A stretch of DNA of 64,000 nt from Camellia lanceoleosa. Its lineage: Eukaryota; Streptophyta; Magnoliopsida; Ericales; Theaceae. The notes beneath the pieces were generated by a model. It had not been told where the DNA came from and made no database searches. It saw only the letters and a program-made list of their open reading frames with translations. Position numbers and translations under genes: made by a program. Of this stretch, positions 1 to 12,333 are shown one piece after another. Every line of letters begins with the position of its first letter. Position 1 is the first letter of the stretch. The stretch covers positions 84,473,893 to 84,537,892 of the forward strand of contig CM045762.1 of the NCBI GenBank assembly GCA_025200525.1. Reading direction: 5' to 3'.

Positions 1-1179
1 GCGCTCGTACAACTACTAAAATTAATTAGCGGTGCCAATTTAATTAGTGACACACCTAAACAATAACTTGTATTACATTCAAGTTCTCCAATGAAACAAT
101 GAGAATAAAGTTGAGAACACTACAAATCCGCTAAGTGAACGTCGAAGATTTAAGTTATTAATTGAACCAAAATAGCACATTATCTTAAACTCTTACCGCT
201 TGTAGGACATCCAAGCCCACTGTGTTTATAGGCAATGAGGTAACACCAAAACACATTGACAGGCCTACAAAGTAACAACACTCAAACTATTCTAGCGTTT
301 GCTTAGTTTGGAATTCTCAAAAATAATTTTTTTGAATTTTTAATTCGTATTTTTGTTTTTAGTGTTTTTTTAAATTTTTAATAATAATAATTTTTCTTTT
401 TTTTTTTAGTTTTTAGATTTACTTAATGTAGATACACTTTAAAAAGTACAAAATTTGTACAAAACATTCTCAAATATTTATTGAATACAAAAAAATACAA
501 AACTTATGTACATTTTCATATTTTGTTGTATTAAATTTTAAATATATATATATATATATATATTTGTTAAGTATATCTAAATTAAGAGGATCTAAAAAGT
601 AAAAAAGATTAAAAAGCTAAAAAAAAAAAATATCCATTGAAAAATTAAAAAATTATTTTTAAAAACTCTAAACCAAACATAATAACTCTTCAAAAATGTC
701 TTTCTCACACACAATTTAAAAAAATACCTAATTACAGAAGGGTGACCTCTGAGTTAGACCCTATGAAGCAGAAGCCCCAGCGGTCACAATTGGTTAGTGA
801 CTAAAGCACTAACATTAGAAGATTTAAATAAAAATCAAAAATAAAAAACAGATCAATTTCGACAATTCAATAAATCTAATAAATTAATACATTCTTGTAA
901 TGTAAAACAATTAATAAATCCAATAAATGCAGAGAGAGAGCTGGGCATGAATGATGGGAAGAAAATGTCAGGAAGTTACTTTGAGTGGGAAATTTACTTC
1001 AGTCCAAGTAAATCCAACAATCAATTACATTAATGTGTTGACCACAACCGTTCTAATTAATTGTTAGAGAGACATTTTTAAAAATAAAATTATCGTATTA
1101 TATAGATATTTTAAAATGGGGAATGTTAATAATAAGGGAAAATCTATGGTATGTGCCTTGTTATATATTTTTTAATATG
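1..1179. other. AT-rich intergenic flank
   Basis: I see no supportable gene here. The stretch is AT-rich and broken by short homopolymers. It contains one MITE-like repeat (303-692) with an internal (TA)n run near 541-563. Its right end (1175-1179, ATATG) is the presumed left target-site copy of Tat element 1. Confidence 0.6.
303..692. repeat. MITE-like element, family shared with 49337-49735
   Basis: The ends are inverted relative to one another: a left 'tagtttggaattctcaaaaa' type end faces a right end whose complement reads 'gtttggtttagagtttttaa'. The interior is A/T-rich with a 'gatacacttt / gtatatctaa' module also present in the 49.4-kb copy. No coding capacity is visible. Small size, paired ends and a second copy in the window argue for a non-autonomous DNA element. 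Exact ends and target duplication were not resolved. Confidence 0.4.
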
Positions 1180-1720
1180 TGTGTGAGTGAATTTCTGACC
1201 ACACTGCCAACTCAGTACTCAGCTAGAGAACACTGGCAGAATAGATGACACCTGGCAGACTTGCAACAGAAAGAGAAGATTCCGGCGGTAGTTCGTCCAC
1301 CCGGGGGCACTCCGACGATCAAGTCAATATATCTCTCAAAGATAATCAATAGTGCTAATCTCACTGTTCAAAATATAAATTGCGTACCTTAGACCCATCA
1401 GGGGTGCCTTTCTTTTATAGTTAACTCAATCCTTGTCCCAACAAAAGCCTAGCTTCAATGGATTCCTATTTAGTGCTTACTTTGGACTCTTCAAGAGATA
1501 AGGATAGACTCCCTAAGAGTGTTATCCTATCCATCATGAAGTCCTTCCTTATTTCCAAGACTCTTGTCCGTTATCCGCTTATCTCGGATTCTGATATCTT
1601 CGGAGAAAACCTCGGCCTCTCCGAGATCACCTCGGCGTTATGACCAAGACACGTGGCACCTCGACTGACACGTCGGCGTCACCTTGCCACGTATTGGTAC
1701 TCAGAAAATATATCCCCACA
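1180..1720 (-). repeat. 3' LTR of Tat element 1
   Basis: This 541-bp LTR aligns along its length with 11835-12333 plus 14811-14858. Outside it, the plus strand reads ACTGCCCCTAGG, so the minus strand carries a short purine-rich CCTAGGGGCAGT just before TGTGGGG, a weak polypurine-tract candidate. Confidence 0.9.
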
Positions 1721-2733
1721 ACTGCCCCTAGGTTCTATTACCTCAGCATTTTGAGGTGATGAAACCTATATCGATACTTAAGCCGAAATCATCATCATAG
1801 GCCGACGTGTCTTCTTAAAGATCAAGAATTCCAAGAGCTTCTTCATGCGTATGAGCTGTTATACATAACAACTCAACCGTTTAAGCCACGTGCCTTCCCT
1901 TTATCGATCGCACTACATGCGTGCTTGTAAGTCGTCTCGTGCCTATATGCGCCGTCTGACAAATTCACTTTTCTAGGCTTATTAATTCTGTTTTTCCGCC
2001 GTTTTAAGTTTTAACAAAACTTTTTTCCCCCTTTCGTCTTTTCACTTTTCATCGTCGTTATTCAAACTCTTTCTCTCTCTCTAGCTTTTCTTTAATCCTC
2101 CATTGTTCTAAGCTCGGAAGCTCTGCTGCCACCGCTGTTTCACTTCTTCCGGCGACGTTCTTGCCAATCTGTTCCACTACCGCCGTTCTTCTGACTTCGG
2201 CGATCTCAAGTATCGGCCTCTTTTTTCTGGTAAGTCACCATTCCTTCTGGTTTTAATTCTTGTTGTGCTCCAAGAAATTATGTTTCATCATTAGTCGCCA
2301 TTGCCGTTTTACTTAAATATTTGATTTGTGAATCATGTATCTAAGCATGTTTATTTTATAATTTTGCTCTTTGCCCATGTCTTGAACACTCGCACTGTTC
2401 ACATACCTGTTGATTTCTGCCACTGTTCGTGGCTTGATACACTTGTGCAAACTTTTTGTCTTGATTTCTTGATGGCTTCATCACCATTCTTGTTTCTGAA
2501 ATGGATCCCTGTTTTTTTATTTTCCAAATTCGTTCATTCAATCTTCATCTCTATAGTTTTAGGTTTGGGACTTGCTTGTAGAACCCACAATTTGTAGGAA
2601 AAACTGAAACGAATTCCTTCGAGATCCATACAAACCCTTATCATAGCATATTTGTAGATTTTTAGCCGAGGTCCTTTAAACCCTCCAAAAATACTTCTTC
2701 CTGAAATCCGATACCTCCATTTAAGCCGACGTC
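1721..2733 (+). other. Leader region of the antisense gene of Tat element 1
   Basis: No protein is supported, but the stretch looks like the 5' leader of the plus-strand antisense gene. It has a CT-rich run (2060-2090), a GC-richer exon-like part (2100-2230) and a consensus 5' splice donor TCTG/GTAAGTC at 2231. Several TAG acceptors lie between 2577 and 2666, ahead of the ATG at 2734. This would be a 5' UTR intron of about 350-430 nt. Promoter elements were not located with confidence. Confidence 0.4.
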
Positions 2734-5002
2734 ATGGGCATGTGGAAACATAAGGTAAACACCCCGGAAAAATTAGAGTACTTTAGGCAGGAGTTCGAAA
2801 TCCCAGCCGACGTTCATCTGAGGTTGGCTGGGGAGGATGACTCTATCATGCCCGATGTAAACCTCATGCCTTTCCCAGTAGTAGCGTTTATTGAGTGTTG
2901 TCTTAGGTTTCCACTTGACCTTTTTTTCCGTAAAATCCTTCATTTCTACAAGTTGAACCCAATGCAACTTGCCATAAATTCTTACTGAGTTATTAACGGT
3001 ACCACAGCCTTAGCCAAACAAGAGAATGCTAGGATTACTCTTGTCGATTTTCAGTACGGTTATACCATGTGTCTCCTGAAATCGAAAAAAGGCCACATCT
3101 ATTACCTTAAGCCGAGGTCCACTGAATACAAAATCGTTGCCGATCTCCCTGACTCCAACAAGGGAGCGGGAGATGATTACTTCATCGTTTCAGGTAATTG
3201 GGAGTTTCAGCCAAACGATGACTTCCATCTTTATCCCTTTAGTCGAACAGTTTTCGAGGAAGGAGCTGGTAAGGGCCATCCTTCACAAATTTTCTTGCTT
3301 TCTTGCATAAAGTTTTCAACATTCTGCTCTAATGTCTACACTTTTTTCTTTTTTACAGTTCTTCCTCAGCCAGCAAAGGGCTTCTATCAGTCCTTCTTTC
3401 CCAGCAAAGACTTAAAGAAACTACTGAATTTGTCAATCCACAAGCGGAAAGCCCCTTTGCTTCTTAACTTTATCTCCACTTATAAGTCGGCTCATCCCGA
3501 CGTCCCAAAAAAGAAAAAGAAAAGCCTTTCTCCACCTTCTGCCACAACTCCACAAGTCGCGTCCACATCTCGGACAGACCAAGGATCAACCTCTGATCCA
3601 GCCGAGCAGCCGTCAACCTCGGCTTCATACCTCATCCTGATATCCCAGCGACGTCGTCGGCGACGAACTGTTTTTCTTGCCGAGATGGGCCGCCAAAAGA
3701 CAGTTGCCAAGGACCTCTTAGCCAGCATCCCTTCTAATGTTAACGCTCAGCCAACACAAACCCAGCCTCCACCAAAGCAAAAGAGGATAAAGAAGGCTCA
3801 GCATAAGGCAAAGGTGACTCAGGTTGACACTGAGGACACCTTGCCGATCTCAAAACTGGCCGAGAGCGATAAGTCCCACTCTGCTGCGAAGAAGAGGCCT
3901 GCCGAGGCCCAACCATCCGGGTCTACCCGATCAAAGAAGCCGAGTTCGTCCGCTGCAACCACCTCGGGGTCTTCAAAGCACAGTGCCCCCTGGGCCCCCC
4001 AAATTACTCTGGAGGATAAGCCAATTATGGCCAGCGACAGTGCCGACGACATTAATGTCGGTGTTGCCCTTAGTACCATCCTGCTTCTTCCTAGCGATCT
4101 CGACCGAAACACCGAGTTGAGTAAATATGAGAACTATGCTCTGATGCTTCAGCGCTCTGTTCAAGTAAGTGCCTTTATTTGGTCATTTTTCTTTCTTTCT
4201 TTTTTATACTTTAGAGAATTTTTGTAATAACTTCTGTTCACTTTCAGGCCATCCAGCATGATCATTCTTTCTCAATACAATCTTTCAAGAACCAGGAGAA
4301 GCTGGTCGAGAAGAAAAGGGAGGTTGCTACTCTACAGAAGACTAATAAAAACTTGCAGTCAAAGATGAAGACCTTGGAGGATCAGGCCGAGGTCGCTATC
4401 AAAGAAAAGGACGCGGCCGAAGAAAAGGTTGGTGCTGCTGAAGCGATAAACAAAGTCCTTCAAGCCCGGCTAAAAGAGGTCGAGGACAAGATGGCCGAGG
4501 CCCAAAAGGAGCTTCAAGATGCCCTGGCCACCAAAAGGCCGAAGTCAAAGCCGCCGACGAGAAGGGCTACAACGAAGGGGTAGCCGATGTCACGGCGGAC
4601 TATGAAAAACAAGTGAAGCAAGCATGCAACAAGGGTTTTACCCTTGGTTGGATGTCACTTCTAAAGAAGCTTGCAGTCCCCGAGGACTCGTCCCTCAAGA
4701 ACGCCGATGTTATTCCTCTTTCATTCCCCCCAACTCCAACTCAATCTGATGACGACTCTGAATCTGAGGAGGAGGTTCTGGTGAGGAAGTCCAAGGAAGC
4801 TACTGGGGCTAAGTCCCCTACTCAGAATAAGCAAGTCCTGGACTTGACTCAAGATGAGGAGGATGAGGGGGTTCCTAAGGATGCCGCTCCAAAGGAGGCA
4901 TCAGCCGACGTGCTTCTTGCCAACAGGAGCCTTGACCAGACCCTTCAGGAGATTGATGCTGAGCTTGCGGCCGAGAAGGTGGCCGAGATGTCCTCCCAGT
5001 AG
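2734..5002 (+). pseudogene. Antisense extra ORF of Tat element 1 ('putative gypsy-type transposon' domain, coiled coil)
   Basis: The product resembles the plant 'putative gypsy type transposon' family (Transposase_28-like): an N-terminal globular domain up to about 3268, a basic Lys/Ser/Pro-rich linker (3480-3990), a coiled coil (4248-4580) and an acidic tail ending at 5002. Function is unknown. Two introns are inferred from clean GT..AG signals: 3269-3358 (in frame, 90 nt) and 4165-4247 (83 nt), each T-rich before CAG. Breaks are a TGA at 2986-2988 inside the conserved domain and a one-base loss in the A-run near 4531-4536, after which the reading frame shifts. It runs opposite to gag-pol, between integrase and the 3' LTR. 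The start at 2734 is chosen because the conserved domain begins just after it. Confidence 0.75.
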
Positions 5003-5321
5003 TCCTCCGAGGTCCAAACCCAGCCTGCTAATGATGCTGAAGAATCTTAATTTTGATGTCATTTTGTTTTGTGCCTTGCACTTTTGTTCTTCTCTTTTTT
5101 GGAACAGTTTGTAAGTTTTTGGCCGACGCGCCTTCCATTGAATACAACTTTCCTTCTCTGAATGCTTGTATTACTGCTTTTGCATGATTCTATACTTAGA
5201 ATATTTAATATACACTTCAACCCTTGTGCAACTTTTTTAGGGTGACACACGTCGGTTATACAAACTGATGATTTAGATTGGCAAGAACCCAAGTACTTTT
5301 CTTAGCATAACCATGGTTTCC
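5003..5321. other. Non-coding spacer after antisense gene
   Basis: This is the presumed 3' UTR of the plus-strand antisense gene. It is T-rich and non-coding. No clear terminator element beyond ordinary AT-rich sequence is visible. Confidence 0.4.
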
Positions 5322-5932
5322 GTTTGTCTAACTTCAACTTGTAAACTTTTTTTAAGTTTCAACAAGTGTTAAACATCATATCGGTTTAACTTTAACTTGT
5401 AAACTTTTCTCAAGTTTCAACAAGTGTTAAACATTATTTCGGTTTAACTTCAACTTGTAAACTTTTCTCAAGTTTCAATTAGTGTTAAACATCATTTCGG
5501 TTTAACTTCAACTTGTAAACTTTTCTCAGGTTTCAACAAGTGTTAAACATCATCTCGGTTTAACTTTAACTTGTAAACTTTTCTCAAGTTTCAACAAGTG
5601 TTAAACATCATTTCGGTTTAACTTCAACTTGTAAACTTTTCTCAAGTTTCAACAAGCATTTAAACATCATTTCGGTTTAATTTCAACTTATAAACTTTTC
5701 TCAAGTTTTAACAAGTGTTAAATATCATCTCAGTTTAACTTTAACTTGTAAACTTTTTTCAAGTTTCAACTTGTAAACTTTTCTCAAGTTTCAACAAGCG
5801 TTAAACATCATCTCGGTTTAACTTCAACTTGTAAACTTTTCTCAAGTTTCAACAAGTGTTAAACATCATTTCGGTTTAACTTCAACTTGTAAACTTTTCT
5901 TAAGTTTCAACAAGCGTTAAACATCATTTCTT
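5322..5932. repeat. 58-bp tandem array, about 10 copies
   Basis: The unit runs from 'cggtttaact' through 'acttgtaaacttttctc' and 'aagtttcaacaagtgttaaa' to 'catcattt', 58 bp. Copies differ at a few positions and one is truncated (about 5755-5780). It lies between integrase and the antisense gene of Tat element 1. Hypervariable tandem repeats at this place are a known feature of Tat/Ogre elements. Confidence 0.93.
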
Positions 5933-6094
5933 TTTTCTGCCCCCTATTGTGAACCTAAGTTTCACTTGGGTTTTCATTATGCACATATTTCAGAAACAAT
6001 CAGTCACGAGTGTATAAACAAAAACAAGCTAAGACTTTATTGATTTACTTCGGCAATGACAAAAGAACAAAGAAATTCTAGTGATATAAAAATT

Positions 6095-7445
6095 TCATAT
6101 TGCAAGTGTTCCAAGGTCTACGCAACTCTTTGCCCTCACTATCTTCAAGCCGATATGCCCCGTTGCCTAGTACCGAGATGATTCTGTAGGGTCCTTCCCA
6201 ATTTGGGCCAAGTTTCCCCTCTCTGGGATCCTTTTTGTTGCCGATGACTTTCCTCAGAACGAGGTCACCGATTTGAAACTCTCTTGGGTTGACCCTTTTA
6301 TTATAAGCTCTGGCAAGCTGCTGTTGGTATGCTGCCAGCTAGATTGCAGCTCTCTCCCTTCTTTCTTCTAAAAGATCCAGATCGCAGGCTAAGAGTACAT
6401 TGTTAGTCCCGTTCTCTACTTCTTGGGTTCTGATCCCATGGATGCCAACCTCCAGCAGAATGACAACTTCTGTGCCATAGGTCATAGCAAAGGGGGATTC
6501 TCCTGTTGATCTTCTCGGCGTAGTCTGATATGCCCAGAGCACAATTGGTAGTTCATCCACCCACTTTCCCTTTGCTGCCTGCAGCCTCTTTTTTATCCCA
6601 TCCAAGATAACTTTGTTGGATGCTTTTGCTTGTCCATTGCTTTGAGAAAAGCTTGGGGTTGAAAAGTAGTTCTTGATCTTGAACTTTGCGTAGAAGCTCT
6701 TGATTAGCTTACTGTCAAATTGTGTTCCATTGTCTGCGACTATTGCTCTTGGGATCCCAAATCTTGTGATTATGTTCTTCCATATGAAACTCTTTACGTC
6801 CACATCTCGGATCTTGGCCAAGGGCTCAGCTTCTATCCACTTGGTGAAGTAATTCGTTGCTACTAGCAGGTATTTCCTTTGTCCAGTTGCTTGGGGTAGT
6901 TGCCCAACGAAATCCATGCCCTATTGGGCAAACGGCCAATGACTGGATACTGGGTTCAGGTCTACTGCTGGTTGGTGTATCAGAGGTGCAAACCTTTGGC
7001 ACTTTTCACACTTCTTGACATAGGCCTCTGCGTCTTTCTACATGTAAGGCCACCAATACTCCTGGGTGATGGCCCTATGGGCGAGTGATCTGCCCCCGAC
7101 GTGGCTTCCACAAATTTCTTCATGAATTTCATATAAAAAATCTTCAACTTGTAAAGGATGTACACACCTCAAAAGGGGTCCAGTAAAGGATCTTCTGTAG
7201 AGGTGTCCTTCTGCTGTCAGACTGAATCTTGCCGATTTCAATCTGATCTTGTGTGCTTCCTTGTGGTCATCTGGCAGCTTTCCTTCTTTCAGGAATGCAA
7301 CAATTGCATCCATCCAGCTTGGTCCCATGTCTACGCACATTGTTTCACGCTTTGTGGTCAGTGGTTCGATGCTCGGGCCCGACAAGTAGTCAACCATTAT
7401 TGTCCTTGTTTTTCCTAGTTGTATTGCACTAGCTAGGTTGGCCAA
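6095..7445 (-). pseudogene. Integrase of Tat element 1
   Basis: The translation gives, in order, the zinc-binding H2C2 region (HxxxxCGSH near 7090-7110, then KKCEKC near 7010), the DDE core and a C-terminal GPY-like part (WEGPYRI near 6195). The zinc region, core and tail share one frame, broken by nonsense codons at 7038-7040, 6918-6920 and 6339-6341. In the core the first catalytic Asp is Asn (codon 6852-6854, VATNYF), the second is kept (IVADNG) and the Glu is Lys (codon 6624-6626, NGQAKA). The enzyme would therefore be catalytically dead even without the stops. All these changes fit G-to-A transitions on the coding strand. It is the last pol domain before the 3' region. Confidence 0.9.
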
Positions 7446-8012
7446 TGCATTGGCGTGGTTGTTATTATTTCGGCTAACCTAAAGTAGTCGGCAGTTCTGA
7501 AACAAGGCTGCCAATCTGATGACCTCCTTTGCGTAGGCCGACATTCTTTCATCTCGGGCTGCAAACTCACCTGTAGTCTGGTTAACTATCAGTTGTGAGT
7601 CACAAAAAACTATTACCTCATCTGCTTGTAATGCTGCTGCAAGCTTTAGTCCTGCAATGAGTGCTTCATATTCTGTTTCATTGTTTGAGGCCTTGAACCC
7701 CAAATGAATCGACGGTTCTAGTATCTGCCCATCTGGGAATACCAGTACTACTCCTGCCCACACTCCCTGTCGGTTGGAACTCCCATCAACAAGCAGTCGA
7801 AAGGAGTTGCCGATATAAATACTGCAGGGTCTGAGTTTTTCCTCTTTGTTTTGTTCTTTTGCTTTTGCCTGGTCTCCTCCTTGCTTGTTTGGACATCGTT
7901 TACCTCAGCTCAACAGAGCCCGATGTTCGATGGATTCCGGCGTGAACTCCGCCATGAAGTCAGCCAAAACTTGGCCCTTGATTGCTGTTCTAGGTCTATA
8001 CTCCAGGTCATA
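7446..8012 (-). pseudogene. Archaeal-type second RNase H of Tat element 1
   Basis: The catalytic pattern of an archaeal-type RNase H is visible: Asp in LLVDGSS (about 7790), Glu in ETEYEALIAG and Asp in VFCDSQLIV (about 7600). It follows the ordinary Gypsy RNase H through a linker at 7800-8012, in the same frame. A stop at 7479-7481 separates it from the integrase zinc region. An extra RNase H here identifies the Tat lineage. It would degrade RNA in RNA:DNA hybrids during reverse transcription. Confidence 0.85.
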
Positions 8013-9266
8013 CTAGCCCAAGGCGACTGCCCATCTGGCTATTTTTCCTGTCAGGTCTCCTTGTTGCAGTAAGGACTTTAAGGGGTATTCAGTTAATACC
8101 ACAATTTTATGGGCCTGGAAGTAATGGTTCAGCTTATTTGAAGCTATTACTAAGGCCAGTGCCAATTTCTCTAAGGGTAGGTACCTTGTTTCTACATCGG
8201 CCAGGGTTTTGCTTACATAGTAAATAACCCTTTGCTCCCATTTTTCTTCTCGGATTACCACTGCGCTTACTGCGTGTTCTGAAACTGCTAAGTACAGGAA
8301 CAACTCCTCTCCAGGTTCTGGGTTTGAGAGGACTGGAGCTATGGTCAGATACTTCTTTAGGTCGGCCAAAACGGCTTCGCATTCCTCAGTCCATAGGAAG
8401 TCCGTGGCTTTCTTCACTAAGTTGAAGAAAGGTTTGCACTTGTCTGAGCTTCTGTTGATGAACCTGTTCAGGGTTGCGGCCCTTCCAGTTAGCATTTGTA
8501 CCTGTTTTGCCGACATCGGGCTCTTCAACTCCAGGATGGCCTTAATCTGATCTGGGCTGGCCTCGATGCCCCTTTTGGTCACCAGGTATCCCAAAAACTT
8601 ATCAGATCCCACTCCAAATGCACACTTGGCTGCATTGAGTAGGAGCCGATATGTTTTTAAGATGTCAAAGACTGCTTTCAGGTAGGCCAGAGGACCTTCA
8701 AGTTCTTTGGTCTTTACGACCATGTCATCAATGTAAACATCTACCGTTCAGCCAATCAGGTGTTTGAACATCTTGGTTACCAATCTTTGGTAAGTGGCTC
8801 CTGTGTTTTTCAACCCGAAGGGCATCACTCTGTAGCAGTACAGCCCTTTGGAAATGATAAACGCAGTCTTCTCTTCATCCGCAGGGTTCATAGCTATGTG
8901 GTGATAACCCCTGTAGACATCCAGGAAGCTCATCCTTCCATGCCCCCAAGTGGCATCCACTAGCCGGACAATCTTGGGTAGAGGGAAGCTGTCTTTAGGA
9001 CAGGCTTTGTTTAAACTGGTAAAGTCTACGCAGACCCTCTATTTACCGTTCTTCTTCTTCACCACTACTGTGTTTGATAGCCATGTCGGGTAATTTACCT
9101 CTCGAATGGCCCTGGCCTCGAGAAGTCTATCTACTTCCTCTTCCACTGCTTCGATGTGTACCAACATCGGTCTTCTCGCTCGTTGGATTACAGGTTTGGC
9201 CGACCTGTCAACGTTCAGCTTATGGCAAGTGACCTCGGGGTCAATGCCTGGCATTTCGTAAGGCAT
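8013..9266 (-). pseudogene. Reverse transcriptase and RNase H of Tat element 1
   Basis: RT motifs are read in order on the minus strand: a start region with WLSNTVVVKKKNGK (near 9045), CVDFTSLNKACPKDSFPLP, the FLDVYRGYHHI block, MPFGLKNTGATYQRL, and the active-site YIDDM at 8735-8721, which is intact. The Gypsy RNase H follows with the YYVSKTL and RYLPLEKLALAL segments. Nonsense codons lie at 9039-9041, 8748-8750 and 8013-8015, all in the same frame as integrase. RT copies the genomic RNA in the cytoplasmic particle. Confidence 0.92.
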
Positions 9267-10056
9267 CCATGCGAATCACCTCAATATTTGCTCTTAAAAA
9301 AACTTCCAACTATTTTTCCTCTTCTTCGACTAAACCCAAGCCGAGAAGAAAGAAGCGTTCTTCATCCCCCTCCTGGACGAGGATTTTCTTCAGTGTTTCT
9401 TCGCTCTTCTCGGCTGGCTCTTTGCTGACATCCTCTAGGATCTCCAGGTCCTCGTCTTCGATCTCTGCCTTCTCTGGTTCTCGAATGCTGCAGGTGGATT
9501 TCATTGCTGCCATAGAACAATTCTTTGCTGCCATGGAACAATTCTTTGCCTGCAGTTGGTCTCCTCTAACCTCTTTAATCCCATGCTCTGTTGGGAACCG
9601 CAATAGTTGATGCAATGTTGAGGGAACAACCTCCATTGCATACAACTATGGCCTTCCCAAAATGATGTTGTAAGAGGAAGGTGTGTCGATTACGGTGAAC
9701 TCTGTTGCTATTTTCCTGGTGCCTGCCTGCACCTCCAAGCTGGTTGTTCCCAGTGGCCATGTCGGCGTTCCATTGAACCTGACCATTGGGCTATGCGACT
9801 GCTCCATATCGTTTAAGTGAAGGCCAAGCTCCTTATAACATCAGACGTACATGATGTCACAAGAGCTGCCTTGGTCAATCAGGATGCGCTTTACTTGGCA
9901 TTCCCCAACCTGGAGGGATACTACCAAGGCATCATTATGCGGATGCTGCACTATCTGAAGGTTGGCTTCAGAAAAGGACACCACTGGTCCTTAGTATTCC
10001 TCTGTCTGCTATCCCTTCTCCCCGACTTGGTAGACATGCTATAGGTGTTTTACCTT
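9267..10056 (-). pseudogene. Aspartic protease of Tat element 1
   Basis: The retropepsin active-site motif IDQGSS is encoded near 9862-9876. The second landmark, NIILGRP, lies near 9650-9672. A stop (TGA) falls shortly after the active site. The C-terminal part (9310-9645) is a Glu-rich linker toward RT that ends at a stop, and RT starts in another frame, so a frameshift lies between them. A short in-frame repeat (KNCSMAA twice) occurs near 9500-9550. The protease would cleave the gag-pol polyprotein. Confidence 0.8.
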
Positions 10057-11799
10057 TTAGGTCTCCCCCCGAATCTCGTTTTCGTTCACCTTTGAGTGAA
10101 TTACATTAACTACCCGAGGTCCTCCTGCCTGAGGTTGCTGTGCTGGGGGAGGCGGGGCTGCTGCTGCCTGAGGCAATCTTGCCTGTTCTTCCCTTGTCCT
10201 GGCCTCATCGACAAGGTCTCTCAGATGGCCTTGCCTCACCAGGTCTTCCAAGTGTGTTTTCAGGGCTCTACAACCCTGAGTCATATGCCCATCTTCATTG
10301 TGGTAAGCGCAACGCCTAGTAAGGTTTTTTTCCATAAATTCTCCTGGTGCCCTCGCTGGTGCTCTGAAATAGGATTGGTTCCGAATTTGGTCTACGACTT
10401 TGTGAATTGGGATTCGAAACACAATTGTCACTGCCTGTACAGCCCTCAACTCTGCCTCTTGCTTGCTCGATCCATTGTTACCTCGGCCTCGCTTCGGCGA
10501 GCCATTTCCTTTTTCATGCTTGGTCTCCTTAGTCCTGATGTATATTCCTCGGCTCTGGCGTATTTCTCGATTCTCGCCGTGAGTTCTTCTATACTTTTTG
10601 GCAATGTCTTTGCCAAAGATTTTCGTAGTGGACAATCGTCTTTTAGGCCATTTTTTAAAGATACGACTGCCACCTCTTGATTACATTCTAGTATTCGGTT
10701 GAACACCTCATAGTATCTTTTTGCATAGGCCCTAAGACCTTCATCCTTACTGATCTTCAAAACCATCTATGCGTCCACCCGCAATGGCTGCAGCTTGTTT
10801 GTCACGAACCTGGCCACAAACATCTCGACCAGGCCTTCCCAACTCTTCACGCTTCCTTTTGGTAGTTTGTGGAACCAATCTGATGCAATCTCTCCGAAGG
10901 ATGAGGGGAACACTTTGTAGAGTAACGGCTCATTTCCACTATACAATGCCATTGAGTTCAAGTATAATCCAATGTGGAAGTTGGGGTCTGACTTACCATC
11001 GTATATTTGGAACCTCGGCATACTAAATCTTTTCGGCGCCTCAAACCTGTCCAACTCTACCGAGAATGGTGTCCTCGGCTTATCTGGGGAATTTACCTCG
11101 ACATAGGCATTCTGTTGCTTCCTTTTGAGGTAATCTCTCAAGTCCTCATTTGTTCGCCCAAGAGCTCGGCTATCTCTTGATTTCAGTCTTTTAGGTGCAC
11201 TGCTCTCAACTTCGTTGTGAGCTAGCCCTCTTTGACCCTTCTCCATGAGTTGTGTCAAAGCACAGTGCATGTCCCTGAACATGCCGATGTCCTTTGGGGT
11301 CTGCGTTCTTTGTGCGATGCGTCCTCTGTGATTCTTCCCTTCTTGACTCTCCTCGTCCGACCTCCCTGGAAGGTCGGTGAGAGTGTCTTTCGCTCCCGTT
11401 GTGCTGAGGGGCTACGGGGATTGTTTTCTGCCCTCCCTTCTGGGCATTAGCCGCTGGAATTGGCGTGTCCTGCAGCGGGAATGGTGGCTGCATGACGTTA
11501 TTTTGCATCATGAAATTGACGACCGACTGTAGGTCTACCAATTTGTTTGCCATCTCTTTTACCTCTTCGTCCCTCCGTAGGCATCTATCCTTCCATACCT
11601 GGAGGTCATCCTCATTGTAGTACTCATTTCGATCTGGCTTCTTTGGTATGTCGCCATCTTGGCTGACGTATTTGTTGTTGTGATTCTGGTCGTGATTTTC
11701 TGTGTTGCGATTGTCTCTTTCGACGTCAAGGTCGATAGGTCTGCCACTCCCAGCAGGAGCGTTGTCCCCAATTTTTTCCTTCTGTCCGTCATTGGCCAT
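10057..11799 (-). pseudogene. gag of Tat element 1
   Basis: The ATG at 11799-11797 lies just downstream of the PBS, which supports this start. The N-terminal part is charged and Asn-rich. The central capsid-like part contains SDPNFHIGLYLNSMALYSG and the WFHKLPKGSVKSW segment. A zinc motif C-x2-H-x4-H-x4-C is encoded at 10311-10270. The reading frame changes twice: between about 11282 and 11206, and between about 10635 and 10446, returning to the first frame. A stop also lies at about 10767-10769. Gag would form the nucleocapsid around the element RNA. Confidence 0.88.
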
Positions 11800-11812
11800 T
11801 TATTCTCCTTTC

Positions 11813-11834
11813 TTTCCCGCAGACAGCGCCAAAT
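11813..11834 (-). promoter_or_regulatory. Primer-binding site of Tat element 1
   Basis: Directly beside the 5' LTR the minus strand reads TTGGCGCTGTCTGCGGGAA, a TGGCGC-type PBS. The second Tat element has TTGGCGTCATTTGTAGGAA at the same place, so the two support each other. I do not assign the tRNA. Confidence 0.75.
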
Positions 11835-12333
11835 TGTGTAAGTGAATTTCTGACCACACTGCCAACTTAGTACTCAGCTGGAAAACACTGGCAGAATAGA
11901 TGACACCTGGTAGACCTGCAACAGAAAAGGAAGATTCGGGCAGTGGTTCGTCCACTCGGGGACACTCCGACGATCAAGTCAGTATATCTCTCAAAGATAA
12001 TCAATAGTGCTAATCTCACTGTTCAGAATATAAATTGCGTACCTTAGACCTATCGGGGGTGCCTTTCTTTTATAGTTAACTCAATCCTTGTCCCAACAAA
12101 AGCCTAGCTTCAATGGATTCCTGTTTAGTGCTTACTTTGGACTCTTCAAGAGATAAGGATAGACTCCCTAAGAGTGTTATCCTTATCCATCCTGAAATCC
12201 TTCCTTATTTCCAGGACTCTTGTCCCTTATCCGCTTATCTCGGATTCCGATATCTTCGGAGATAACCTTGGCCTCTCCAAGATCACCTCGGTGTTATAAC
12301 CAAGACACGTGGCACCTCGGCTTACACGTCGAC

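Noticed and set aside
5322..5932. Regular repeats that might suggest a CRISPR-like array
   Set aside because: The units are contiguous 58-bp tandem copies without unique spacers, in a plant retrotransposon.
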